A DNA stretch of 22,483 nt from positions 104,291 to 126,773 of the forward strand of contig WELB01000064.1 in the NCBI GenBank assembly GCA_009602725.1, written 5' to 3'. The stretch is from Spirogloea muscicola (lineage: Eukaryota; Streptophyta; Zygnematophyceae; Spirogloeales; Spirogloeaceae). Within the stretch, counting starts at the first letter, position 1. Every line of letters starts with the position of its first letter. The notes beneath the pieces were generated by a model. That model did no database searches. It saw nothing but the letters and a program-made list of their open reading frames with translations, and was not told where the DNA came from. Positions 8,833 through 18,998 of the stretch are shown piece after piece. Both the position numbers and the translations under genes were made by a program.

Positions 8833-11800
8833 CTACAAGATCTTGCGTAGCATTGCCATCAGATGCTCATAGTATTCCTCGCCATCTGCAGCATTGCAGT
8901 TGTGTGCTTGTGTTACTGGATGCCTTGTGCAGACCTTGAATGGCTGGGCGTCTAATCAAAAATGCATATGACAGAAGATACTTCCACAAATCAGTGCCTA
9001 TAAGTGAATGCATGAAAACAAACGTACATATGAGGAAGTGATTGAGGAGGTGGAATAGCTGATAGAGTTGGCGCCGCTCCTCGTGACCAGGTTCCCGAGG
9101 AATGACGTCGTGATATGCATCATAGAAGGCCGAGGCTGCAACAGCAATCATCATGGAATAGGGATAAGTGGAGTGCACGTGCACTGACAGGCTCCTCTCT
9201 CATCTATGACTCTTATCTATCGAAACAACGATTGAGAGAGAGCTTGAAGCACTCACAGAAGCCAGGGAAATCAGGTGTTGGCTGCCATCCGCAAAATGCC
9301 AGATCTGCACAGGACAGCAACCCTGCATTAGTCCTGTAAAATACATTCTGAAGGACTCTGCTGAACATATTCTTCCAGACACTAATAACATGCAAAATGT
9401 GAGCCTTACTGTGTGCTTACCTGCTTTGTATGTCATCCTGCACCACAAGCACGCTCTTCAATTGACTGACCAGGCGCACAACCACAGGCTAGAGGCCTCT
9501 AAAGGTTCAATGTTTCGGGCATGACCCGGGCCTACCAAATTCAGAGTGACCGAAGAAGCCTGCTGGATCGAATATGGCCACTCCTTGATTTGTGAGGCCA
9601 GAATTGCCGACCTGATTCAGCACAACGGCTCAGAAACTTCCCACTGTCATCCTAGTTGCAGAGCATCTGTGCCGCAGTATGTCAGCTTCAATCAATCTCA
9701 AGGTACATTGCAAGTCGAAATCAAAGTGATTCTATCGAAGGCCTCATGAATTCTTGAAGAACCTCTTGCGATACTCTATGAAAGCAAATGCGGGCAAACT
9801 TACCCAGAGGTCACCATGTAGCATGCTTGGCTTGACCGTATGCTGACTCAGACAGTCCTGTGCCCTTGCAATCAGTCTATTTCTGGTGCCACGTATGTCC
9901 CCAGCATTGTTACCGAGCTTTTGGCAAGCTTTCTGCATGAACGAGACAGACAAACATCAGTAACATCTGGATCATCCTACTTCGAAAATTTGCAGAAGGA
10001 TGTCAGAGCACAGAAAGCCCTGAATGGAGCAAGGTAGTGAAAGTGGTAAAGCCCCGATGAATCTACCTCAAATCGATCAAGGAGGCGTCTTTGAATGAAG
10101 AACTGCTCCCATGATGTAGACCAATCATTGACAAGAGGTAAACTTCCTAATCTGTGGGGAACGAGGGTAATTCAATTGCCCGCGTCATGGGATGGACTGT
10201 CTCAGTGGCACGAATCAAAACTAGCCAAGTAAGGAAGTGCTAGTCGCACTTGAGCCATACCGTGTAGGTTGTGCAAATCCGTAGCCATTCATGCTGGCAG
10301 GTGCAACATGCAGGCTCGCCAAAGCATGTCCCAATGCAGCTTGACTGCTTTCTTGCATCTGCAAGGTGGCACCACACAAGAACTCTGAAAGTTACGTACT
10401 GCATGAACAGCGACATGCAGGTCGTGACCTTGGTCACTTAGAAATTTCAAATTAGCAGGTACTAGGGCAAGGCAACATAATTACGCTACACCTATCGGTG
10501 ACACACTGTGGCCCAAGACAATGCATGTCATAATCTGACGCGACTCAGGCCCAGACATCAGCAGAGAGACAGATGAGCTTGTCCAGGTACAAATAACAAC
10601 AAAAAGTCTACGAGAATGCCGACCAAAACTCATGGTGATGAAGGCTGCGAGCGGACGAGAGTGCACCATGCCAAAGGGTTTGAAGGCAAGGAACTCAAGG
10701 ATGATGTATGACCCTCCTTTTGGCAGATTGCCAGACCCCAGAGGGGATGGGACTCGCACTGTGCTCGACGCCTGTATCTGCTTCAACCTAACTCAACGCC
10801 ATAGCGCATCAGCCACCTGGAGCAAGTAAGGGTCATGCTAGTGCCATCTTGTGAAGTAAAAGCTTGAAAGGTCTGGATTGAGGGGTCAGAGTTAAAGACT
10901 TGGGGGTGTCCTAACAAGGACTAGACAATTGCCACTACTGCAAGACTTGACACATAGCTATATAGATGCAGATATTACAGACATAAGACCAGTTAAGACT
11001 TGCAAGCTTCTGACTTCGTCTAGCTGCAAGACAAAGTCTACTTTCTGCTGCTCACACCAACAGCCAGAACACAATTTATGTGACAGTCTGACTAGTTGCA
11101 ATCACAGACACGGCATATAAGTAGCTTCAGGGGCGCACAGGAGGAGCACAAGCAGCAGACTGAAACCTGGTGGCCCCTGAGTTTGTCAGCACATCTCCTA
11201 AAGACATCTTCACAATCAGAAGGCAAGCAGAGAAGAGGGTCCGGAGGGAGCAGACCTACACTTCTGCCTCACCCTCGAACATCTCGGCCGCCGACGCACT
11301 CCTGCCCCGATGGCAAGCACATGCATAAGAGCTCTGCAGACGCAGTATGTAGAAACACTGCGCCACTCGATGTAGTCTGGCGCTACATGTGCTATAGCTA
11401 GGCTTGTCACGGTGCCTGTCTCAGCGCCCCAACATTCATCTTCAGATTAGATTTGGCAAAACTTGCAAGTATGTCCTTTTGGTTAAATGCCTCCAACAGT
11501 CGTCAAGGATTCAGGGTATAGGGTAGGGGTTTACGCTTACGGGTATAGGATTTAATGGGTTTGGGTTAGAGTCAGTCGTCAACTGTGGAGCCTATGTCAT
11601 GACAGGGCCTCAGCTCAGGGGCTGCGAGCAGCCTGCGCCGACCTGTTGATCTTGACGAAGAAGTCGCCGTGGGCGCAGTGGAAGGCGTACGACTCGTTGG
11701 TGCAGCCGGCAAAGTGGACCTCGCGGGGCCGCCGCCGCAGCTCGCCGCAGCCCAGCAGCCGCAGGTGGTCGGCGACCGCGCGGTCGCCGGCGCCGGCGCC

Positions 11801-11903
11801 NTAGTGGCTCTAGCGGCACTGCCAGTGGCGATCTGACGTCGGGGGCGCCGTCGGCCGCAGCCGGGAGCCCTGACCGGACGCGGCTAACCGCGCTAACCGC
11901 CAT
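8833..11903 (-). CDS. Fructosamine/ketosamine-3-kinase (protein deglycase kinase)
   Basis: Ten exons, minus strand: 11903-11643, 11301-11262, 10777-10667, 10358-10261, 10151-10067, 9932-9804, 9611-9536, 9304-9257, 9135-9028 and 8885-8833. All join in phase if the single N at 11801 is dropped, giving 335 codons plus stop. The family phosphorylates ketosamines on glycated proteins, leading to their removal. Seen in order: GDFFVKINR with the ATP-binding Lys (about 84), AEMFEGEAE, STVRVPSPL then GSYIILEFLAF, LGHALASLH, GYGFAQP, NDWSTSWEQFF, the catalytic loop KPSMLHGDLW (Asp about 239), the metal-binding VAIFDPAGFFGH (Asp about 256), then YDAYHDVIPREPGHEERRQL and YQLFHLLNHF at the C-terminus. The N-terminal 45 residues look like a plastid transit peptide, as in the plant enzyme. 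An upstream in-frame ATG at 11948 is an alternative start. At the exon 2-3 junction four residues usual in the family (between FEGEA and the next helix) are missing. Confidence 0.92.
11502..11580 (+). repeat. Degenerate telomere-like stretch
   Basis: It starts TCAAGGATTCAGGGTATAGG and continues with TAGGGG, TTACGGG, ATGGG and TTTGGGTTAG words, reminiscent of TTTAGGG-type arrays but with no regular period. It lies inside intron 1 of the kinase gene. The first 15 bases recur exactly at 12611. Confidence 0.5.
11801..11801. other. Ambiguous base that breaks kinase exon 1
   Basis: With the N counted, the kinase frame meets a TAG just upstream and has no ATG. With it removed, the frame runs open from the ATG at 11903 into GDRAVADHLRLLG and on to FFVKINR. 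The N is therefore most simply an extra placeholder rather than a real base. Confidence 0.7.
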
Positions 11904-12368
11904 GCAGGGCCCGGCGCCCGACGATGGCGGCGGCGGCCGGGTCGCCACCGTCGGGCGTCGTCCGCCGCCCGTGCTGGCTAAGTGTTGTCAAAGCTGGTAC
12001 TATACGTGGTCAAAAGACCTGCAGACTCCGACACAGGAGGTACGTGCAAGCCTATACTTTGTGTAGCATGCGCCGCGCCTCTGGTAAATATCGTAATAAT
12101 CCAGTAGATCAGAAGGTGAACGTTAGCACGTTTTGGTCGTGTTGCCAGCAAGAGAGAATGACAATTCCAAGAAAGGGAGATGGTTGTGATTGGCCCAGCT
12201 CATGCAAGAGCAGGTAATGTGAGGACAGAGTGGGGATCATTACAGGGTGACGACGAGGTGACGAAGAGACAAAGAGAGAGCTTTTCGACATCCAAAATGA
12301 GGCCAAGTGACGCCTGCAGGCCTCTTCGCCACTTCTCACCGTCTTCCGGCCCCCCCGGCCAGCCCAGC

Positions 12369-12402
<34 letters not shown>

Positions 12403-12450
12403 GGCCGGGGCGGCGAGCTGAGCCTCCGCTGGCTGCGAGCGCGCCGGCAG
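11904..12450. other. Divergent intergenic region, kinase to proteasome gene
   Basis: About 550 bp separate the kinase start (minus) from the first visible proteasome exon (plus), so promoters for both may sit here. The left end and the right end are very GC-rich, and the centre (11990-12320) is near 50% GC. The missing first proteasome exon should be in or near this region but I do not find it. A plus ATG at 11924 opens a 97-residue frame with no motif. Confidence 0.5.
12371..12402. repeat. GCC trinucleotide tract
   Basis: About ten perfect GCC/CCG units lie 50 bp upstream of the first visible proteasome exon. Such a tract is a likely place for collapse or mis-joining in assembly. Confidence 0.9.
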
Positions 12451-15098
12451 CCCGTCCGGGAAGCTGGTGCAGATCGAGTACGCCATCAACGCCGTCGCCA
12501 GCGGCGCCACCTCCCTCGGCATCAAGGGTGGGTCTATGGTTTATGTTAACCTAACTTTATGTTTAACCTAACCTATCCATGAGTCAGGGATCACATCTAT
12601 ATGGACTTGATCAAGGATTCAGGGTTTTGGGTTAGGCTTTATGTTTATTGTTATTATCATTTAGCCGTCGCAGCCGGAAGGAGGGGAGGTAGCCATCTAT
12701 GGCGGTCGCGCGTCGGCCATCCACGACGCTGCGGCCATGGTCAGCTAACTTTCGGCGCTTTGGCCGCTGCTTTCGGTGATCGTGATTGCTGGATGGGTTC
12801 TGCGCGCAGCCACTAATGGCGTGGTGATTGCCACGGAGAAGAAGCTGCCGTCCACGCTAATCGACGAGGAGTCGGTGAGGCCCAAGCCTGCACTCCACCT
12901 CTCCAGAAACGACATTCATAATCGGCACGGGCTGGTCTTAGCCCAGATGGGCGTGAAAATGCGCCTTGAGCTATAATGATACCCAGTGTTGTCCAGTCAA
13001 CAACTAATGTTTAGTCGCATGAGTTGTGCAGACTAAGAAAAGCGTCATAAATTCTTGATTGCAGACTCTTCATTCCAAGCCTCCTCATTAACAACTTTGC
13101 CAGTTGCTGCTGTTTTGAAGCCCCTAGTCTTTGACTACAGGCCACATTCTGGTTGTGTCTTACTGTGTGTCCACACTCTCTGGTCAAGCGGTACTTTAAA
13201 TACGCTGAGCTTGCAGTTGAGGTAACTGCAGGTCAAGAAGATCCAGCTCCTCACTCCCAACACTGGCGTGGTTTACAGGTCTGCCCCGCCAGCTCTGCAC
13301 CCAGGGGTCAATGGTCGTGTCTGCAGGTCATGCAAATGCTAGCTCTGCCTCAGTGTCACATATTGGGTCACATAGTCTTGTGTCAAGGTCATGTATGTCG
13401 GTATCTCTTAAGGATTTGGAGCATATGCTAGGTCTTCCAGGTGATGTTGTCTTCACGCACAGCAGCAAGGTGGGCTTTCTCCTTGCAGCGGCATGGGGCC
13501 AGACTCGCGGGTGCTAGTCCGACAGAGCCGCAAGTCGGCGCAGGCCTACTACCGCCTGTACGAGGTGCCGTTTCAGCCATCTGCAGATTTCCTCACACTT
13601 ACCTTCTGCATGGCAATGCTCTTACTATTTTCGAGTTTTGTTGGAAGGCGCATATCTCATTCTGTTGAGAGCAGCCTGAATTGTGCTTCCTCACCTGCAG
13701 GAGGTAATCCCCGTATCACAATTGGTGAGGGAGACTGCCACAGTGATGCAGGAGTTTACACAGTCTGGGTCAGTGCCCTTCACTGTCAATTTGTGGATGA
13801 TATGTTGCCTGCCTGGAACAGCTCATTGTGCTACCTTGTGTCATGCTCCCTGAAGGCTAACAACGTGCCTCATGCAATTATGCATATTCGCTAAGCAGAG
13901 GCGTGAGGCCATTTGGAGTGTCCTTACTCGTCGCTGGCTATGATACCAAGGGCCCTCAGCTTTATCAGGCAAGCAGGCAATGTCACCTTGCCTTTATATT
14001 GCTCGCCAAATGGTCCGTATGGTGCATTGGGGCAGGCAGCGGGAACTGTTTATTGAGTCACTCATCTTACCATTTTTGCGCCACTTCATAGTTGCCAATG
14101 TAATACATACCTTGTCTTGGATGATACTTCAGTTTGCCTGACTGAGTGGGAAGCTTTGCAACGTGCCTCAAGCAGGTCGATCCATCAGGTTCATATTTTG
14201 CCTGGAAAGCGTCAGCAATTGGGAAAAATATGGTGAATGCGAAGACGTTCCTGGAGAAGAGGTTTGATCTCTTGGAAAACCTGACAGTGATGTCAATGTA
14301 TGTGGAACATTGTGTTATGCTGAGCTTCTTAAAGCAGGTCATGCATGCGGAAGTACATTCATGTTCTTCAGGCACCCTTATCAATCCGCTTTGTGCTGGA
14401 GTGCCTCTTGCTGGCACTGGGCTCCTCAGTCTTGTCGCTTGAATTGAAGGGAGGCAGGCCCGCAGTTGACACTTTAAAGCTGGGCAACTTCTACCTGCTG
14501 GATTGGACAGGTATACTGAGGACATGGAGTTGGAGGATGCTGTCCATACTGCAATTCTGACTCTGAAGGAAGGGTGAGTGCAGTTTGGGTCATGGTTTCT
14601 ATCCCAGTTATGTCACTATACAGGGATGCCTGACAGCTTTGATTTCCTTGAACAAGCTGTGGTTGAGCTTGACGGCAAGAGCATCACAATCTACTCATAT
14701 GTTGCTCTGGGATTTTGCCGTCTAGTTTTGAGGGCCAGATATCTGGGAGCAACATCGAGATTGGGATTGTGGGCAACGACCACAAATTCAGGTTGGCCAT
14801 GCTAGAAAAAGATTTGCTTGAATAGGAAGCATCCCATGTTTTTGCAGTGTAGCAAATAAGTGTCATGAACAGGAGCGCACACAAGAGTTATCACTAAATC
14901 CATCATTAGCTCATGACTTTCGGTTGTTATATCTGAGGTAAAAGTAGTGAAAGTCTTAGCCTTGCTGCACCAGCCCTGACACTCACTTAGATCCCTCTGA
15001 TGGCCCATATTTTGATTTCAATCTCCACTGTACTCTGCACTCCTGCCAGGATCCTGACTCCTTCGGAGGTTGATGACTATCTTGCGGAGGTGGAGTGA
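12451..15098 (+). CDS. PSMA2: 20S proteasome subunit alpha type-2, first coding exon missing
   Basis: Ten visible exons: 12451-12527, 12810-12874, 13232-13278, 13489-13564, 13701-13768, 13899-13968, 14176-14261, 14511-14573, 14726-14791 and 15050-15098. They give 221 residues in one frame to a TGA. It forms part of the outer alpha ring of the 20S core and has no active site. Recognised in order: [141 protein letters not shown], and the end [15 protein letters not shown]. The family is about 235 residues, so about 14 N-terminal residues, including the start, are absent; exon 12451 opens with the third base of a codon after a CGGCAG acceptor. The intron after 13968 begins GC (CAG|GCAAGC), a GC-AG intron. 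Identity is certain; the 5' end is not. Confidence 0.96.
12541..12645 (+). repeat. Telomere-like motifs in intron
   Basis: GTTAACCTAACTTTATGTTT then AACCTAACCTA occurs on one side, and TCAAGGATTCAGGGTTTTGG then GTTAGGC about 60 bp on, so C-rich and G-rich forms face each other. It is located in the first visible intron of the proteasome gene. Confidence 0.5.
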
Positions 15099-15930
15099 AG
15101 GGTTACTTATGGTTCTGTCAAATAGTGACTTCTTCAAATTCTTGTACAGTACTTTCGTCATTGTTGATCTGATGATACATTCTTTGCCAAAAATTACAAA
15201 CCAGTCAAAGTGAGCAAGATGCAGAGTACTTTGCCCTGGTTGCTTGGCTTGGGGCCGGCAGGTCGTGGTTGCTGCTGTGACAATGAATGGCAAGCTGGGT
15301 ATCAATGCGCTTGTCAAGCATGTGTGTAGATGGTCAGATAGACTTTAATCACATCAGCATTAATCTACTCAAACAGAGGAAAGCTTTAATGTCACCCCCA
15401 TACAGTGCAGAGAATAGCTTAAATCAGTCACACATACAGGATTGCCTAGAATATGACACCGAACAAAATCTCCTTAACACCTCTGCAACACTTTGATTGA
15501 CATGACGGAAAGCAGCCAAGTACATCAATGAAAGCACATGTATTAATAATAGTGTTGGAGTGGAGTATCTACAGGTGGACTTGCGAGCTAACTGCCACAG
15601 CTCTCGTAATATGCCAGGCAGGCCAAGGACAATCTGAGGACACAGAAAGAGCACTAGCCTAAACTGTGCCCTTCTTCCGTCCTACTACTTTCCTTGTCAG
15701 GAGAGATTCTAATTGCATATGACTGAAAAGACTATGATAATAACGCAACGAACCTCAGGCGTACAAGTGCAACCCAAGGCACCTCAGTACCAGTGGCTAT
15801 TAAAGTGGGGTCCAAGCAACGCCCTCGGCACGAAGACCTGGGCCCGAGTGAATGCTCCACGCATGTGTGCGGAGGGATGACTGATATCATTACAATCTCC
15901 ACTGAGCAACCATGCCAACCGTTCCGCAAC
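15099..15930. other. Convergent intergenic region (two 3' ends)
   Basis: The proteasome gene (+) and the protease gene (-) end tail to tail here. Frames are short and AT-richer than the exons, with no RNA gene or repeat seen. It presumably holds both 3' UTRs. Confidence 0.6.
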
Positions 15931-18803
15931 TTACTGGTCAGCAACAGACTGCAGCTCGACATCTCCTGGTCCAGACTTGCGGCCGAGAGCATCGTGGAAT
16001 GACAGCCAATGGAAGTGAGCAGGGCTCTGCTCAAGCATGTCAATGCCTTTGTCCATCCACATCAGAGAGGAGCCCTGCAAAAGCAGCACGCAGAAGTAGA
16101 GCTGACACTCGTGAAGCAGCTGCAGAAGCAGCCCCCACATAAGCAGGAACAGCAAGTGCAGGCCCCCCCCAGCATCAAAGAGGCCTGTGAGGGATCTCTA
16201 CAAGCTAGCACCAAAATCTGGTGCGAAAAGTGACAGTGTACAAGTTTCAGTGACTGACCTTCATGCACAGCCCAGCATCCAGGTTGCATACAGGGTACTC
16301 GACCGGGCAGCAGTGGCGGTGGTCGTCACAGCAAGTAGCAGATTCCATTGGGCAGCAGCCCCACGCCAGGCAAAATTTGCCCAACGGTACAGAGCAGCAG
16401 CACGTAGTGCCGTGGTCACACTGCCATCAGCAGCCTCAGGCGTCAAGTGAGGCCAAGCACACAAGCAGATGATCCTGCCTGGCCACCTCATGAAGACAGC
16501 ATATCCCCTCTGGCATGCTCACCTTGTGAGTGGGATCACAGACTTCGGGTTCAGGTGGCGGAGTGGGTGGACGAGGGGGCCCGGGTGGGGGATTGGGGCC
16601 CTTCTTGATGGGGTAGGACGCCTGCATGGCTATTCCACAGAGCCCTTGGTTGTCCTGCACGTTCCTGCAAAGAAGGAAAATCAAAGCCACTTGCATAAAC
16701 AGCTGAGCAAAAAGTGCAGAGATCTACAACAGCTTGATGGTCCAGAAATGCATGGCAATCATGTACCTCCTCAGACGAATGTAACCATGGTCTCCCCATG
16801 CAGAGCCCCATGAATTCTTGACTGTCCAATAGTCTGTTGCGTTATCAACCCCATACCCAACAATGAGGACGCCGTGATCAAGCTGTGTGCCGCACTCATC
16901 GTCAAAGATACCCTGCAAAATCACACAAAGTCCTCAGTGTACAGTGTCATGATCGACACAATATGACAATGCAATATGAATCCACGTGAATCTCTGTCTC
17001 ACCCACTGTGACCCTCCACATTCTAGCGCATCAGGAAAGCAAACATGCATGCAGTGCACTGACATTAGTATGCAGACCAAAGGAGCCTTGTCTACGTTGT
17101 CTCCTAGTCACTTTAGACCTTACCCCTGCATAGAATTGGAATTGGCGCTGATCAGCTTCAATGGCCACGCTGATTGGCTGAGCGGCAACGGCCTTCTTCA
17201 AAGAAGCCTCGTCGTTATGCGGCACGTCCTCAAAGTCATCAATTGTGACAACGTGGCTGTTTTCCTGCCCCAAGGAGAATCATAGCTTCCATCAGCTGGA
17301 AACCCACATCTTCGCAGGATATGCCTGGAGGCTTCACAGACTAATGCATTCATAGCCAGAAGCAGACAGTCCCCTGCACATCATGTGCACTACTCCAGCA
17401 ACAACAGCACATATTGATGCCAAACTTCCTATGAAAACACTACAAGCGGAGCAAATGAGACTATGACAATACCATGTGATGCAAGGACAGCTCAGACAAC
17501 CAACTGCTGGGGGTCCTTAGCCCACACATCATCATCACAAGCCTTGGATTACGTACTCTTTCGAGGTCACACTGGCCATTAACAGCTGTATAGGGGTAGT
17601 CTTTCTCAGTATCTAGGCCACCATTCTGGATGATGAACTCGAAGGCAAAGTCCATGAGCCCACCCTGGCAGCCCATGTCACGGGCCTTGTCGCAGTCCAC
17701 CAGCTCTTGCTCAGATAGTGACAGCAACTCGCCCGTGACAATCTTATTGATGCCCTCAACCGACCCTGTAGTTGAGAAAGCCCAGCAGCTACCTGAACAC
17801 ATCTATCACGGGGTTTCTTAGTAACCACCCAGAATATGTCCCCTGGTCAATCAATCGTCTAAGATGGACAAGCTTCAGGAAGATCAAAGCAGCGGAACAT
17901 AGCATCAGAGGCAGTGCATACCGCACTGCATCTGGTTCTTCACGTCAGTAACAGCGCCCTTGGCCTTCCAGTCCACCTCAGGAGGGGCTTGCACATTGGC
18001 ATGACTGAAGGGGCGACCGCCTCCAAGGCGAAGGGCGGTGTTGCCAGCATCCAGGCGCAGTCCTAGGTGTGTAGCCTTGAATTCATCGTGCGTCAAATCC
18101 GCAAACTGCACATAAACAAGGTTTCCCAGTTGTCAGGGCAAGACATATGGTTTTGCACAGACGGCTTGCTAGTTACATGTATCACACCTTACTGCGCAAT
18201 TGCGTGGAGATTGTTGTACCTGATTGACGCCCAAATGGTACGACTTCCCTTGACCGTTGTGGTCAACGATAAACTCCAAGTTGTCAGCAAAATTGGCAAG
18301 GCGGAGTTGCCTGTGATGTGCACTGTAGCCAGAGGGCTTGTTCAGGTTGACCCAGAGGCTGTAGAAGTTGCTGACGAAGACATCGTAGTCAGAGGATTGG
18401 CGACAGGTTGCGATCTGCTCGGCAAGGCCCTGTATACTCCCACAAAGAGTTGGTCAAGTGACAAGGCATGTGGTACAAAGGCCTCACTCACCAAAGCTTT
18501 TGCAAGACCTCCGATTATGACCAACACCAGGATGCCTGACGAGTAGACGTCTATGGGAGTCCAATTGTGAGTCCAGTCGGCAAAAGCTACTCTGCCAACG
18601 GCCCTGGGGAGGACACTGACCAGAGAGTTGGCCTCCGAGGCGCAGCGGCCCGCGAGGTACGCCTCGAAGACCGCCCGGGCGGCCGGGAGGTCGGCGGTGG
18701 CGAGGGTCGCCGGCGCCGCCACGAGCGCCACGAGGGCGGCCACCGCCAGGGCCCTCCGCGCGGCGGCGGCGACGGCGGCGGCGGCCATGGCGGCCGCCGC
18801 CAT
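15931..18803 (-). CDS. RD21-like papain-family cysteine protease with granulin domain
   Basis: Nine exons, minus strand: 18803-18621, 18414-18220, 18105-17922, 17792-17557, 17264-17124, 16912-16767, 16664-16523, 16420-16259 and 16074-15931. They total 511 codons including the stop, with every phase matching. Residues 1-37 are an Ala-rich signal peptide, so the protein enters the secretory route, likely to a vacuole or lysosome. Residues about 70-135 are the I29 inhibitor propeptide; its ERFNIN motif is kept as Arg99, Phe103, Asn106, Ile110 and Asn114, with His where Glu is usual, followed by FADLTHDEF. The mature enzyme starts near [18 protein letters not shown] (about 167). It has oxyanion Gln184, catalytic Cys190 in QCGSCWAFS, His326 in [11 protein letters not shown] and Asn346 in [14 protein letters not shown] proline-rich linker (about 383-401) precedes a cysteine-rich granulin domain (410-463; [16 protein letters not shown]), then a tail containing [15 protein letters not shown]. 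An intact active enzyme is expected. Exon 1 is about 80% GC. Confidence 0.96.
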
Positions 18804-18831
18804 CTGGCTGCACGGCCTGGGCGACTCGGGC
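18787..18831 (+). pseudogene. Acyl-protein thioesterase-like N-terminal fragment
   Basis: From the ATG at 18787 the plus strand reads [15 protein letters not shown] and then meets an A19 tract and a stop shortly after. The words WLHGLGDSG are the strongly conserved first strand and oxyanion loop of the acyl-protein thioesterase/carboxylesterase family. Nothing from the rest of that enzyme (for example the GFSQGG elbow) was found downstream. It overlaps the protease start on the minus strand by 17 bp. It could be a first exon whose partners are elsewhere, a broken gene, an assembly junction, or a chance antisense reading of the protease 5' UTR. Confidence 0.35.
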
Positions 18832-18850
18832 AAAAAAAAAAAAAAAAAAA
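18832..18850 (+). repeat. A19 homopolymer
   Basis: Nineteen consecutive A residues begin directly after the GGGC that ends the thioesterase-like fragment, with sharply lower GC on the far side. For the protease gene it is a T tract just upstream of the start. Confidence 0.97.
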
Positions 18851-18893
18851 GTGGAAATGAATAAGGCTGCTGTTATCAATCTACCAAAAGAGG

Positions 18894-18998
18894 AGGGGGG
18901 GAGGTGGGTTTTGGGCGAGGCGGGGGGGGGCAGGATCACTACGTAGCCAGATCGGCGCCGCCCTCGTCAGTCGGGGAGGGAGGGAGGGAGGGGGGGAG
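18894..18998 (+). promoter_or_regulatory. G-quadruplex-prone G runs upstream of the protease
   Basis: Two clusters occur: several runs of three to nine G around 18894-18930, and GGGGAGGGAGGGAGGGAGGG with more G at about 18973-18997. The second has five G runs separated by single A residues, a textbook quadruplex-forming pattern. They lie 90-200 bp upstream of the protease ATG, on its template-opposite strand, so a promoter role is possible but inferred. Confidence 0.5.

Noticed and set aside
12307-12549. Arg-run and Pro-run frames over the GCC tract
   Set aside because: They are translations of a trinucleotide repeat. Only the frame encoding [10 protein letters not shown] is supported by protein conservation.
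16062-16450. Frames overlapping the granulin exon
   Set aside because: The plus frames and the other minus frames are shadows. The true frame is fixed by the CC-pairs of the granulin motif and by matching splice phases.
18621-18864. Long plus-strand frame opposite protease exon 1 (Ala/Arg-rich)
   Set aside because: It is the antisense of a GC-rich signal-peptide exon. Only the last 15 codons before A19, with the WLHGLGDSG motif, were kept as a question.
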